50,335 nt of DNA from an uncultured Verrucomicrobiota bacterium (GTDB taxonomy: Bacteria; Verrucomicrobiota; Verrucomicrobiia; Limisphaerales; UBA9464): positions 1 to 50,335 of the forward strand of contig CAIWVP010000054.1 in NCBI GenBank assembly GCA_903916195.1. Direction: 5' to 3'. The notes under the pieces are model-generated. The model made no database searches. It was not told the origin of the DNA and worked only from the letters and a program-made list of their open reading frames with translations. Positions 16,884 to 25,421 of this stretch are shown in pieces; within the stretch, counting starts at the first letter, position 1, and each line of letters begins with the position of its first letter. Position numbers and translations under genes: made by a program.

Positions 16884-17693
16884 TCATGCCACGCCCAACG
16901 CTTCCAGGAGCGGACCGAGGTCGCGGAAGTCCGGGATGCACAGATCGGCACCGGCTCCCATCAGGCGGTCCCGCTTGGCGGCATCGGTGCGGCCGGAATG
17001 GAAGACCGATTCGTCCGTCGCCACGGCGACCGCCAGGGCGCCGACCGCCTTGCTCTGCTCGATCTCCACATGGCCGTCGCCGAAAGCCACCATCTCGTCG
17101 CCGGTGATGCCATGCTCGTGCAGGATGGCATCGATCACACCGCGTTTCGAGTAGGCCGTGTCCGTCGCGTCCACCGGGCCGTGGATGCGCCCTCCGAGAT
17201 ATCCCGACATCCCGAGCACCTCCGCCTCGTCGGCGACGAAGCGCCGTTGCGTCCCGCTCACGACATGCAGCACCAGGCCGCGGTCCACCAGCGCCTCCAC
17301 CACCGCCCGCGCGCCGGTGACCAGCCAGGCTTCGCGCGAAGACGCCCCGGAGCGGATGGCCGCGATCCGGCCGCCGACCACTTCGCCGAGTTTCCGCTGA
17401 TATCCGTGCTCCAGTCCCTGGGCATCCTGCACGGCCCCTCCCCGTTCGCGGATGCGCTCGGACAACCGCGCCGCCTGATGGATGGAGGGTTTTCCGTTCA
17501 GTCCCCAGATGTCGTCGTGCGCCTTGAGCCGTCGCGCCTCGGCGGTCTCGCCGGGCAACGCGGGCAAGAGGGCCATCCATTGGTCCAGCATCACCTCGGC
17601 CCAACCGGCGCGGATGAAGGACAACGTGCCGTCCCAATCGAACACGGCGTGGGTGAGCCGGGGACGCGGCCGGTGACCAGAGCGAAGTTCCAT
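16884..17693 (-). CDS. HAD-superfamily hydrolase
   Basis: 269 residues. Motif I is VFDWDGTLS (nucleophile Asp near residue 19), motif II is the LHVVSGT strand, and motif IV is EMVAFGDGHVEIEQSK. A helical cap of about 100 residues lies between motifs I and II, so it is a class I HAD, probably a sugar-phosphate or related phosphatase. The start is the ATG at 17693, 6 nt after the stop of the upstream Gfo/Idh/MocA gene, which implies co-transcription and a shared sugar-related pathway. The substrate is not predictable. Confidence 0.82.
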   Translation of the reverse strand: MELRSGHRPRPRLTHAVFDWDGTLSFIRAGWAEVMLDQWMALLPALPGETAEARRLKAHDDIWGLNGKPSIHQAARLSERIRERGGAVQDAQGLEHGYQRKLGEVVGGRIAAIRSGASSREAWLVTGARAVVEALVDRGLVLHVVSGTQRRFVADEAEVLGMSGYLGGRIHGPVDATDTAYSKRGVIDAILHEHGITGDEMVAFGDGHVEIEQSKAVGALAVAVATDESVFHSGRTDAAKRDRLMGAGADLCIPDFRDLGPLLEALGVA

Positions 17694-17699
17694 GGCGGG

Positions 17700-18737
17700 T
17701 CAGGCGAGGACGACGATCTTCCCTGAACGGATCGAGGCCGCCTCGGCCTCGCAGAGCGCGACCGCTTCGGCGCCGTCCGCGGCCGTCACCACGCTCGGGG
17801 CGCGGCCGGTGCGGATGCATTCCGCCATGTGCGCCAGTTCGCCGACATAGCCGTCGCCGCCCGGCGGTCGGAGCACCTCCGCCGGTTGTCCGGGCACGAA
17901 CAACTTCAGCGCATCGGCGCCGCGGGCGATGTCGTAGTCGGCCGTGGCCCGCTCGAAGTTCACCGTGTAGGCCATGTTGAAGCCGAACCCGTCGCTCATC
18001 GCCCAGCTGCCCTCGGCACTGACCGTCGCGCCGCCTTCGACCTGGTAGACCGCCAGCACGTGGTCGATCGCCCCGCTGACCTTGGTGTGGCCCGAGGCGA
18101 ACACGGACCGGGGCGCACCGAAACAATACCGCACGAAATCCACGTCGTGGATATGCAGGTCGAGCAGCGCGCCACCCGAGGTCGCGCCGTCGAGGAAATG
18201 GCCATGGCCCCAGGCCGGCGGCTGCGCGACGCGGCGGAACCGCGCGCTGAGCACCTTCCCGTGGCGGCCATCGGCGATCGCCTGCTTCACCCAGGCCCAC
18301 TCGGGCCAGAAGCGGAGGCACATCGCCGGCATCAGGAAGATCCCGCGCTTCGCCGCCTCCGCCGCAGCAGCAGCGACCCGGCGCGCCTCGGCGCTGGTGC
18401 CGGCGACCGGCTTCTCGACCAGCACGTGCTTGCCCGCCGCCAATGCCGCGACGGCGAGCGCCTCGTGCGTCTTGGTCGGCGTGGTGATGTCCACCAGATG
18501 GATCTCCGGATCGGCGAAGAGGGCGGCCGGATCGCGGTACGCCTTGACGCCGGTCATGTCCAAACGGAACGCCGCGCCGTCGCCGACGTTGCCGGCGACG
18601 TTGGAGAAATCGCCGTCGAGGTTGCGGCCGCTGGGGTTGCAGAGCGCCGCGACACGGACGCCCGGGACCTGCGCATAGGCCTTCAGATGCGCCACCGCCA
18701 TGAATCCCGTGCCGACGATGCCGACGTTGATGGTCAT
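17700..18737 (-). CDS. Gfo/Idh/MocA-family oxidoreductase
   Basis: 345 residues. The N-terminal Rossmann domain has VGIVGTGFMAVAHLKAY and the catalytic EKPVAG lysine block after AAGKHVLVEKP. The C-terminal domain carries GGALLDLHIHDVDFVRYCFG, with the HxxD-type catalytic histidine motif. The family are NAD(P)-dependent sugar or inositol dehydrogenases. It is first in a likely two-gene unit with the HAD hydrolase (6-nt gap), which fits carbohydrate metabolism. No Tat signal is present, unlike many secreted verrucomicrobial members, so this one is cytoplasmic. Confidence 0.9.
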   Translation of the reverse strand: MTINVGIVGTGFMAVAHLKAYAQVPGVRVAALCNPSGRNLDGDFSNVAGNVGDGAAFRLDMTGVKAYRDPAALFADPEIHLVDITTPTKTHEALAVAALAAGKHVLVEKPVAGTSAEARRVAAAAAEAAKRGIFLMPAMCLRFWPEWAWVKQAIADGRHGKVLSARFRRVAQPPAWGHGHFLDGATSGGALLDLHIHDVDFVRYCFGAPRSVFASGHTKVSGAIDHVLAVYQVEGGATVSAEGSWAMSDGFGFNMAYTVNFERATADYDIARGADALKLFVPGQPAEVLRPPGGDGYVGELAHMAECIRTGRAPSVVTAADGAEAVALCEAEAASIRSGKIVVLA

Positions 18738-18816
18738 GCGCCGAGTGTGCGGAAGGCCGGCACCGCGAGGAAACCGAAAACCGGCCGAGGATGAAGGGGG
18801 CCAACGGCGGTCTCGC

Positions 18817-18981
18817 GACCGTCCCGGGGTCGATCGGGTGTGATCGGAAGTGGCGGACCTATGTAGCGCAGACTGGCAGTCTGCGCTACCTCACCCGCCG
18901 GGCACGCCACTTCCCATCGCACCCGCCGGAAACCAAGCCCCGCGGGTTGTCCGCCACTTCCGACCGTCCCGGGGTTGATCG
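18817..18981. repeat. intergenic repeat cluster (24-bp motif, forward and inverted copies)
   Basis: The 286-nt gap between the MocA-type gene and thiS holds a composite repeat. A 20-bp direct repeat (GACCGTCCCGGGGTYGATCG) is at 18817-18836 and 18962-18981. Between them, a 24-bp motif beginning CGGGTG is at 18835-18858. A diverged inverted copy is at 18904-18925, and a partial inverted copy at 18949-18963 pairs perfectly over 15 bp with 18844-18858. The same 24-bp motif recurs with two mismatches at 43705-43728. No ORF is supported here. Confidence 0.7.
18863..18889. repeat. 11-bp perfect hairpin with CTGGCAG core
   Basis: GTAGCGCAGAC-TGGCA-GTCTGCGCTAC is a perfect 11-bp inverted repeat with a 5-nt loop, inside the repeat cluster. 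The CTGGCAG centre is shared with the hairpins at 45816-45857. It probably belongs to a dispersed palindromic (REP-like) family; it could also end transcription of the divergent neighbours. Confidence 0.7.
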
Positions 18982-19023
18982 TCCGGCTTGGACGCGAGGA
19001 CCGGCCGGCGCAGACTGCCGCCG

Positions 19024-19224
19024 ATGACCATCGTCGCCAACGGACGTGAACTGCCGGTCGAGTCGCCATGCTCGATCGAGGAGTTCCTCGTGCAGCAAGG
19101 CCTCCTGCCCCGCAGCGTCGTCGTCGAGCACAACGGCGACGCCATCGCGCCGTCGGAGTTCGCCTCGCGAGGACTCGCCGCCGGCGACCGTCTGGAGATC
19201 GTCAAGATCGTCGCGGGAGGCTGA
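19024..19224 (+). CDS. thiS: sulfur carrier protein ThiS
   Basis: 66 residues, the usual length of ThiS, a ubiquitin-fold sulfur carrier for the thiazole moiety of thiamine. MTIVANGRELPVE opens the beta-grasp fold, EHNGDAIAPSEF is the conserved middle, and the protein ends in the essential Gly-Gly (KIVAGG). The ATG at 19024 fits the family; an earlier in-frame ATG at 18988 would add 12 unconserved residues. No other thi gene is in the window. It is convergent with trpF, 28 nt away. Confidence 0.93.
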   Translation: MTIVANGRELPVESPCSIEEFLVQQGLLPRSVVVEHNGDAIAPSEFASRGLAAGDRLEIVKIVAGG

Positions 19225-19252
19225 CCGGGACCGGCGCGGAGGGGACGCGCGG

Positions 19253-19882
19253 TCAGGCCGATCTCGCCGCGCGGACGAATTCCGCGAGCTTCTCCGGGTC
19301 CTTCCGGCCCGGTGCGGATTCGACGCCGCTCGAGACGTCGACACCGTAGGGGCGGACGGTCCGCACCGCCTCGGCGACGTTCGTCGGCGTCAGCCCGCCG
19401 GCAAGGACGAGCGGCCTGCCCAGGTCCCTGGCCTGGACCGCCAGCTTCCAGTCGAACTGCGCGCCGGTCCCGCCATGGGCTCCGGCGACGTAGGCATCGA
19501 GCAGGACGGCGTCCGCGGCGTCCGCGTAGGCCGGCAACCGCATGAGCGTCTCCTCGCCGCGCACGCGGAACGCCTTCATCACCTTCACCGCGCGCCGGAA
19601 CTGCCGGACGAAATCCGGCGTCTCCTCGCCGTGGAACTGCAGCGTGTCCATCCCCGACCGCACGAGCGCCTCGGCCACGGTGCGCGTCTCGGCGTCCACG
19701 AAGAGCCCGACGCGCGCGATGAACGGCGGGAGTTCCCGCACGATCTCGCCGGCCAGGTCGGGAGAGATATAGCGGGGCGTGCCCGGCACGAAGACGAAGC
19801 CGAGGGCGTCGGCGCCGGCGGCGATGGCGGCGCGGGCGTCGGCGAGGTTGGTGATCCCGCAGATCTTGACACGGACGGACAT
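19253..19882 (-). CDS. trpF: phosphoribosylanthranilate isomerase
   Basis: 209 residues, normal for TrpF, the third step of tryptophan synthesis from anthranilate. The N-terminal VKICGITNLADARAA carries the catalytic cysteine, GADALGFVF is the second strand, LQFHGEE the central block, and VLAGGLTPTNVAEAV plus GVDVSSGVES the phosphate-binding end with the catalytic aspartate. The ATG at 19882 matches the usual start. No other trp gene is adjacent, so trpF is separated from its pathway here. Confidence 0.95.
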   Translation of the reverse strand: MSVRVKICGITNLADARAAIAAGADALGFVFVPGTPRYISPDLAGEIVRELPPFIARVGLFVDAETRTVAEALVRSGMDTLQFHGEETPDFVRQFRRAVKVMKAFRVRGEETLMRLPAYADAADAVLLDAYVAGAHGGTGAQFDWKLAVQARDLGRPLVLAGGLTPTNVAEAVRTVRPYGVDVSSGVESAPGRKDPEKLAEFVRAARSA

Positions 19883-19948
19883 GATGCGGGCGATGCTAGG
19901 CGAGAGGTTGCGCCCGGCAACAGACCATAACATCTTCACGGTTCTTCC

Positions 19949-20902
19949 ATGAAGCCGATCACCCGCCGCCGTTTCGCCATCGCGACCTCCGCCGCCCTGG
20001 TCTCCGTCCCCTCGCTGCTCGCCGCCGACCGGCCGAAGACGGTGATCGGCATCTCCGTGCTGACGCTCACGAACCCGTTCTTCAAGGACATGGCCGATGC
20101 GATGACCGCCGAGGCCAAGATCCACGGGATGACCACCCTCGTGACCAGCGGTGAGTTCGACCCCGCGAAGCAGCGCAACCAGGTCATCGATCTCATCGTG
20201 CGCAAGGTCGACGCCATCATCCTCTGCCCGTGCGATTCCAAGGCGATCGGCACGTCCATCGTCGACGCGAACAAGGCCGGCATCCCCGTCTTCACGGCCG
20301 ACATCGCGTCGCTGGCCAAGGAGGGCAAGGTCGCCGGGCATGTCGCCACCGACAATTTCGGCGGCGGCAAGCTCGCCGCGGTGGCCCTCATCGAGGCTCT
20401 GGGCGGCAAGGGCAAGGTGGCCATCCTCGACCATCCGGAGGTCGAGTCGGTGATCCTCCGCACCCAGGGGTTCAACGACGAGCTCGCCCGCCAGAAGCGC
20501 GAGAAGGGCGTGTCGATGACCGTGGTGGCCACCTTGCCCGGCGGTGCCGCCAAGGACCGCTCGATGAAGGCGACCGAGGACCTGCTCCAATCGCATCCCG
20601 ACCTCGACGGCATCTTCGCCATCAACGACCCGAGCGCTCTCGGCGCCGTCGCCGCGCTGGAGAAGGCGGGGAAGCTCGCGAAGGTCAAGGTCGTGGGCTT
20701 CGACGGGATGCCCGAGGGGCGGTCCGCGATCAAGGCCGGGAAGATCCACGCCGACCCGGTCCAGTTCCCGGACGTCATCGGCAAGACCGCGGTGCGGAAC
20801 ATCGTCCGATACCTCGCCGGCGACGACGTGCCCAAGGAGACGCTCATCCCGACGAAACTCTACCGCCAAGCCGACGGAGCGAAGGACGCGACGTTGAAGT
20901 GA
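19949..20902 (+). CDS. sugar-type ABC transporter substrate-binding protein (RbsB-like)
   Basis: 317 residues. The N-terminus MKPITRRRFAIATSAALVS has a twin-arginine-like motif and a signal region ending near LLAADR. The mature part matches the periplasmic binding protein fold of ribose/autoinducer-2 type: IGISVLTLTNPFFKDMADAM, DAIILCPCDSKAI, GHVATDNFGGGKLAA, GIFAINDPSALGAVAAL and VVGFDGMPEG. The ligand is probably a monosaccharide. No permease or ATPase gene accompanies it, so it may serve a transporter encoded elsewhere or act as a chemosensory or storage binder. Confidence 0.88.
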   Translation: MKPITRRRFAIATSAALVSVPSLLAADRPKTVIGISVLTLTNPFFKDMADAMTAEAKIHGMTTLVTSGEFDPAKQRNQVIDLIVRKVDAIILCPCDSKAIGTSIVDANKAGIPVFTADIASLAKEGKVAGHVATDNFGGGKLAAVALIEALGGKGKVAILDHPEVESVILRTQGFNDELARQKREKGVSMTVVATLPGGAAKDRSMKATEDLLQSHPDLDGIFAINDPSALGAVAALEKAGKLAKVKVVGFDGMPEGRSAIKAGKIHADPVQFPDVIGKTAVRNIVRYLAGDDVPKETLIPTKLYRQADGAKDATLK

Positions 20903-20922
20903 CGGCGGGGGGCGGCCCGCCG
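20903..20922. terminator. bidirectional terminator-like hairpin
   Basis: CGGCGGG pairs with CCCGCCG (7 bp, 6-nt loop) immediately after the stop of the + strand binding protein and 8 nt before the stop of the convergent aldo/keto reductase gene. There is no T tract, so this is a position-based call. Confidence 0.5.
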
Positions 20923-20929
20923 CGCCCGG

Positions 20930-22111
20930 TCAGGACTGGCTCAGCCGCTTGACCGGCGCATCGTGGTAGAGCTCATGGGCCTCGTCGAGGATCGCCGGGA
21001 TGCGGTCGGCGAACGGGCTCTTCGCCACGGCGGCACGGACGCGCTCCCGGTCGAGCTTGCCGACGTGCTCGCCGGGGAACCAGTGGTCGGCGTTGCCCAG
21101 CATGTTGTAGCGGAACTTCGCCCATTCGGTCAGCTCCAAGGGCTTCGCGTAGGTGTGCAGGCGGAGGATCTCCAGCACGTTCACCTCGCCCGGCACGTCG
21201 AAGTATTCCGGCAGGTTCGTGAACCAGCGGCGCATCCAGTCCGCGCCATGGGCCTGCTCGAGCACCTCGCGGAGCCGTCGCTCGATCGGCGCGACCACCT
21301 CGGCGGCACGCTCGTAGTGCTCCAGCCCTGCGATGTGCTCGTCGAAATCGGACGGCTTGGCGGCGCCGAGCGAGAGCGTGTGGATCTCCGGTCGCGCGAG
21401 GCAGTAGAGGTCGTTGAACTGCATCGGCGTCAACGGCGCGGTCAGGGCGCGGAGCTTCGGCAGGCCGAGGTAGAGCTTACCGCCCTTGTCGTTCGGGCTG
21501 ATGATGAACATGCCCATGTCGCGCTGCGCGGCCTCGGCGATGCACGCGCGGTTGAGGTCGTTCACGAAGTACCAGTGCAGGTTCACGTAATCGAACTCAT
21601 CGCTGCGGACCGCCTCGGAGATCACGTCCGGCGTCGCGTGCGTGCTGAACCCGATGAACCGCGCCCGCCCCTCCCGCTGGATCTTCCGGGCCTCGTCGAG
21701 ACAACCTCCCGGCCGGAGCGTCTGCCCGATGTGCTCGCGGTTGTTGATGCCGTGGATGGAGAGCAGCTCGACGTGGTCGAGCTTCAGGTACGCCATCGAC
21801 GTCTCGAAGGTCTCGCGGAACTCCTTCGCGGTCGGCTTCGGCATCACCTTGGTCTGCACGATCAGCTTCTCGCGCGGGAACTGCGCCAGCACAGGGCCGA
21901 GCTGCATCTCCGACGAGCCGTAGCCGCGTGCGGTCTCGATGTGGTTGATGCCGAGCTCGACGCTCCGGTGGAGGGTCGCCTCCAGGTTCGCCTGGCCGGC
22001 TTTGTCCACCTGGTCCCAGGGGACGTCGGACCACGATTGCTGGTACCGCATGCCCCCGCAGGAGAACACGGGCATCTGGAGACCGGTCCGGCCGAATCGA
22101 CGATAACGCAT
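20930..22111 (-). CDS. aldo/keto reductase
   Basis: 393 residues. MRYRRFGRTGLQMPVFSCGG is the standard AKR N-terminus, GINHIETARGYGSSEMQLG carries the catalytic Asp/Tyr region (with Glu in place of the usual Asp of 'DTA'), and LLSIHGINN supplies the His strand. The C-terminal ~100 residues extend past the barrel and lack the four-cysteine 4Fe-4S pattern seen in some long AKR proteins, as far as can be seen. The substrate is unknown. The ATG at 22111 is chosen for the canonical N-terminus; the longer frame upstream has no match. It is divergent from the lpxR-like gene. Confidence 0.87.
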   Translation of the reverse strand: MRYRRFGRTGLQMPVFSCGGMRYQQSWSDVPWDQVDKAGQANLEATLHRSVELGINHIETARGYGSSEMQLGPVLAQFPREKLIVQTKVMPKPTAKEFRETFETSMAYLKLDHVELLSIHGINNREHIGQTLRPGGCLDEARKIQREGRARFIGFSTHATPDVISEAVRSDEFDYVNLHWYFVNDLNRACIAEAAQRDMGMFIISPNDKGGKLYLGLPKLRALTAPLTPMQFNDLYCLARPEIHTLSLGAAKPSDFDEHIAGLEHYERAAEVVAPIERRLREVLEQAHGADWMRRWFTNLPEYFDVPGEVNVLEILRLHTYAKPLELTEWAKFRYNMLGNADHWFPGEHVGKLDRERVRAAVAKSPFADRIPAILDEAHELYHDAPVKRLSQS

Positions 22112-22248
22112 GGCCCCTGAGGAATCGCACGGACCGCTGCCGAGGGCAAACATCGGGAACGGACTTCGTCGGCGGCAGGCCAGGATACGGACAACACCCC
22201 ATTGGGCACTGCCCGCGAGGGGATCACTTTCCGGCCGGTCCACTTCCC

Positions 22249-23298
22249 ATGGCTTTCATTCCTCCCACCCCGTTGTCGTTGTTGTCCTGCTGCCTTTTGT
22301 CCCCGCTGCTCGCCGCACCGGACCCGGCCGAGGACCGCCCGAGGAGCGGCGGGACGCTGAGCTTGTACGTCGAGAACGATTCGGTCGGGGGCACGGACCA
22401 CAACTACACCAGCGGCCTGAAGATCGGCTGGAGCTCCCCCGATCTCAGCAAGTTCAGCGACACGGCCGTCGCCCGGCCCTTCCTGCCGGCTTTGGAAACG
22501 CTTCCCGCCATCAATGGACCGGCCTACCAAAAGAACCTGGTGCTCGCGCTGGGACAGAACATCTACACGCCGGACGACACGCAGGCCATCCAGCCCATCC
22601 CCACCGACCGACCGTACGCGGGATGGTTGTACATGGGCGTCGGCCTCGTCTGGAAGACCGCCACGGTCCGCAACTCGGTCGTCTTCGACATCGGCGTCGT
22701 CGGCCCTTGGTCGTTGGCCAAAGAGACGCAACGCCTCGCGCACGACGTGCTGCAGCAGGACCACCCGCTGGGTTGGGACAACCAGCTGCACAACGAACTG
22801 GGCGTCGTCGGGACCTACGAGCGCACCTGGCGCTGGCCCAAGCACGAGCGGCGGAGCGGCCTGGACTGGGAACTCCTGCCGCATGCGGGCTTCGCGCTCG
22901 GGAACGTGGCGACCTATGCCAACCTCGGCGCCGAGCTGCGGTTCGGACTGAACCTTCCCGACGACTTCGGCAGCTCGGCCATCAACACCTCGGCGGTGAC
23001 CTCGACGCCCGTCGACGGCGCGATGGCCGCGGGCCGGCCGCGGGCCGATCTCGGCATCCACGTGTTCGGAAGGGTGGACGGTCGAGCGGTGGGCCACGAC
23101 ATCTTCATCGACGGGAACACCTTCGGCGACAGCCCATCGGTGGGGCACCATGTGTTCGTGGCCGACCTGAGCACCGGCGTCGCGATCAACTACAAGGACA
23201 CGTCGCTCGCCTATGCGTTCGTCCATCGCACCCGGGAATTCCCGGGCCAAATATCGGCGCAGATCTTCGGGACGATCTCGCTGAACGTGACCTACTGA
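22249..23298 (+). CDS. LpxR-family (DUF2219) outer-membrane lipid A deacylase
   Basis: 349 residues. A signal peptide (about 1-22) is followed by the LpxR hallmark YVENDSVGGTDHNYTSGLKIGW, of which the END and NYTSG parts hold conserved catalytic/calcium residues. PTDRPYAGWLYMG and GWDNQLHNELGVV (with the conserved histidine) are further family blocks. The C-terminus ends in an aromatic residue (LNVTY), as expected for a beta-barrel inserted by BAM. In Salmonella LpxR removes the 3'-acyloxyacyl group of lipid A. It supports a diderm, LPS-bearing cell. Confidence 0.88.
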   Translation: MAFIPPTPLSLLSCCLLSPLLAAPDPAEDRPRSGGTLSLYVENDSVGGTDHNYTSGLKIGWSSPDLSKFSDTAVARPFLPALETLPAINGPAYQKNLVLALGQNIYTPDDTQAIQPIPTDRPYAGWLYMGVGLVWKTATVRNSVVFDIGVVGPWSLAKETQRLAHDVLQQDHPLGWDNQLHNELGVVGTYERTWRWPKHERRSGLDWELLPHAGFALGNVATYANLGAELRFGLNLPDDFGSSAINTSAVTSTPVDGAMAAGRPRADLGIHVFGRVDGRAVGHDIFIDGNTFGDSPSVGHHVFVADLSTGVAINYKDTSLAYAFVHRTREFPGQISAQIFGTISLNVTY

Positions 23299-23340
23299 CC
23301 GGAGCATCCCGCACCCGGGGGACACCACGGGGCCCCGCCA

Positions 23341-23369
23341 CGTGCCCGGGGCATGCGCATGCGGGCACG
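23341..23369 (+). terminator. hairpin after the lpxR-like gene
   Basis: CGTGCCCG pairs with CGGGCACG (8 bp) around a palindromic GCATGC-rich loop, 43 nt after the lpxR-like stop and about 50 nt before the OmpA-like start. It may terminate or attenuate transcription. Confidence 0.4.
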
Positions 23370-23419
23370 CGGCCGCTTTCACCATTGCGCCGGACCCGCG
23401 GGACGGCTGCATTCGTGTC

Positions 23420-24193
23420 ATGCCGAAGAGCACCTGGATTTTCGCGTCGATCTTGTCGGCGCTGCTGCTGCTGGGGATCGGGTTCCTCCAGGTCCGCGAG
23501 GCCGGACGCGCCCGCGCCGCCGCGGAGGATGCGTCCGCGGATTCGCGCCGATTCGCCGAGCAGGCCGCCGCGACCAACGCCGCCCTCGCCACCGAGGTGC
23601 TCGCGCTCCGGGAACAGGCCACCGAGCTGGAGCAGCAGGTCGCCCAGGCCGCCAAGGCGCAACAGGGCCTCGAACAGCAGATGCGCGCCGAGCTGGATTC
23701 CCGCGACGTCACCATCTCCGAGCTCCAGGGCAAGTTGACCGTGGACATCCTCGATCGCGTGCTCTTCCCGTCCGGCCAGACCGCGCTGATGCCGGAGGGC
23801 CAGGCCGTGTTGCTCAAGGTGGCGAAGGTCCTGTCGCAGTTCCCGAAGCGGCCGGTCCAGGTCATCGGCCACACCGACAACGTGCCCATCCGCGCGCGCA
23901 CGCCCGACGGCTTCACCGACAACTGGGCGCTGTCCGCCGGACGCGCCGTCGCGGCGGTGCGCTTCCTCGTCGAGCGGGCCTCCGTCGACCCGCGACGCCT
24001 GAGCGCGGCGGGCAGCGGCGAGTTCCGTCCGCTCACCGACAACACCACGCCGGAAGGCCGCTCCAAGAACCGCCGCATCGCCGTGGTCGTGCTCCCCGAG
24101 GAGCTCGGCACCGCCGACCTCCCGAAGCCCGGGCCGTTGCTGCCGGCGGGCGGTGAACCGGAACCGAAGCCGGCCGGGCCCGCGGTGCCCTGA
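23420..24193 (+). CDS. OmpA/MotB-type peptidoglycan-binding protein
   Basis: 257 residues. One N-terminal transmembrane helix (about 6-25, WIFASILSALLLLGIGFLQ) is followed by an Ala/Glu/Gln-rich coiled coil (about 30-105) and an OmpA C-terminal domain: LDRVLFPSGQTALMPEGQAVL, QVIGHTDNVPI, LSAGRAVAAVRFL and NRRIAVVVLP. The tail is Pro-rich. The layout is that of a membrane-anchored, periplasm-spanning peptidoglycan binder like MotB or chemotaxis/gliding OmpA proteins, but no MotA partner is adjacent. The ATG at 23420 is favoured because it opens the membrane anchor. Confidence 0.85.
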   Translation: MPKSTWIFASILSALLLLGIGFLQVREAGRARAAAEDASADSRRFAEQAAATNAALATEVLALREQATELEQQVAQAAKAQQGLEQQMRAELDSRDVTISELQGKLTVDILDRVLFPSGQTALMPEGQAVLLKVAKVLSQFPKRPVQVIGHTDNVPIRARTPDGFTDNWALSAGRAVAAVRFLVERASVDPRRLSAAGSGEFRPLTDNTTPEGRSKNRRIAVVVLPEELGTADLPKPGPLLPAGGEPEPKPAGPAVP

Positions 24194-24259
24194 ACGGCGA
24201 TCCACCCCGGGGCGCCGCGACGCTTGTCATCACCGGATCGGCCGGTACGGTGCCGACGC

Positions 24260-25390
24260 ATGCTGGCCCACCGTCCGATCCGCGCCCTGTGCCTCGCCTC
24301 GGCCTTGACGCTGACGTCCGCCTCGGCGGCGACACCCTCCCCGCTCGCCGGAGCGCTCCGCGAGCTCCGTGAGGTCGCCGCGGAGGGCAAAGGGAACGTG
24401 CCCGCCTCCGCCGCCTGGAAACGTGTGGCCGCGGCCGATGCCAAAGCCGTCCCTGTGATCCTCGCCGCGATGGACGGCGCGAACGACTACGCGCTGAACT
24501 GGCTGCGCGCGGCCGCCGAGACCATCGCCCAGCGCGAGGCCGCCGCGGGACGCGCCCTGCCCGTCGCCGAGCTCCGGAAGTTCCTGGCCGACGTGAAGCA
24601 CCATCCCAAGGCGCGCCGCTTCGCGTACGAGCTGATCGGCCGCGCCGAGCCCGCGACCGCGCGCGCGCTGCTGCCCGGCTTCATCAACGACCCGGGCAAC
24701 GAGCTCCGCCGCGAAGCCGTCCAAGAGCGGGTCGATGCCGCCGCCAAGGACGTCGCGACCGACAAAGCCGCCGCCATCGCCGGATTGCGTTCCGCGCTGG
24801 GATATTCCCGCGAAGCCGACCAGGTCGACGACATCGCCAAACGGCTGACCGATCTGGGCGAGAAGGTGGACCTCCAGGCGGCCTTCGGCTGGGTGACGCG
24901 ATGGAAGCTCATCGGGCCTTTCGACAACACCGGCGGCGCCGGCTTCGAGAAGGCGTTCGCGCCCGAACGATCCATCGACCTCGCCGCGGAAGCCGACGGC
25001 AAGAACGCCAAGGTCCGATGGGTCGACCTCGTCACCAAGAGCGACTACGGCTTGATCGATTTCAACCAGCCGTTCACGGGGCTCAAGGAGGTCACCGGCT
25101 ACGCCTACGCGGAGTTCTGGTCCGACAAGGCCCGCGCCGCGCAGGTCCGCATCGGCACCGACAACGGCTGGAAGCTCTGGGTGAACGGCAAGTTCCTGTT
25201 CGGCCGCGAGGAGTACCACCGCAACACCGAGGTCGACCAATACCGCGTGCCCGTGGAGCTCAAGGCCGGCTCCAACACCTTCCTCGTGAAATGCACCCAG
25301 AACGAGCAGGTCGAGGACTGGACCAAGACCTGGCAGTTCCAGCTCCGCGTCACCGACGACCTGGGCACGCCGATCGTCCCTACCAAGTGA
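24260..25390 (+). CDS. secreted protein with HEAT-like N-half and C-terminal beta-sandwich
   Basis: 376 residues of unknown function. A signal peptide (about 1-22, ending in SASA) precedes an alpha-helical, Ala-rich region to about 210 that resembles HEAT-like repeats (ALRELREVAAEGKG, FLADVKHHPKARRFAYELIG). The C-terminal ~160 residues start with VTRWKLIGPFDNTGGAGFEKAF and include RIGTDNGWKLWVNGKFLFG, a pattern of PA14-like or glycosidase sugar-binding sandwich domains found in PVC secreted proteins. It is followed after 31 nt by the PQQ-type propeller gene, so the two probably act together outside the inner membrane. Confidence 0.7.
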   Translation: MLAHRPIRALCLASALTLTSASAATPSPLAGALRELREVAAEGKGNVPASAAWKRVAAADAKAVPVILAAMDGANDYALNWLRAAAETIAQREAAAGRALPVAELRKFLADVKHHPKARRFAYELIGRAEPATARALLPGFINDPGNELRREAVQERVDAAAKDVATDKAAAIAGLRSALGYSREADQVDDIAKRLTDLGEKVDLQAAFGWVTRWKLIGPFDNTGGAGFEKAFAPERSIDLAAEADGKNAKVRWVDLVTKSDYGLIDFNQPFTGLKEVTGYAYAEFWSDKARAAQVRIGTDNGWKLWVNGKFLFGREEYHRNTEVDQYRVPVELKAGSNTFLVKCTQNEQVEDWTKTWQFQLRVTDDLGTPIVPTK

Positions 25391-25421
25391 AGCGCGCCGG
25401 CAACCCGTCTCCAAGGACACC

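Noticed and set aside
19024-19882. Thiamine or tryptophan biosynthetic operon
   Set aside because: thiS and trpF are convergent single genes without pathway neighbours.
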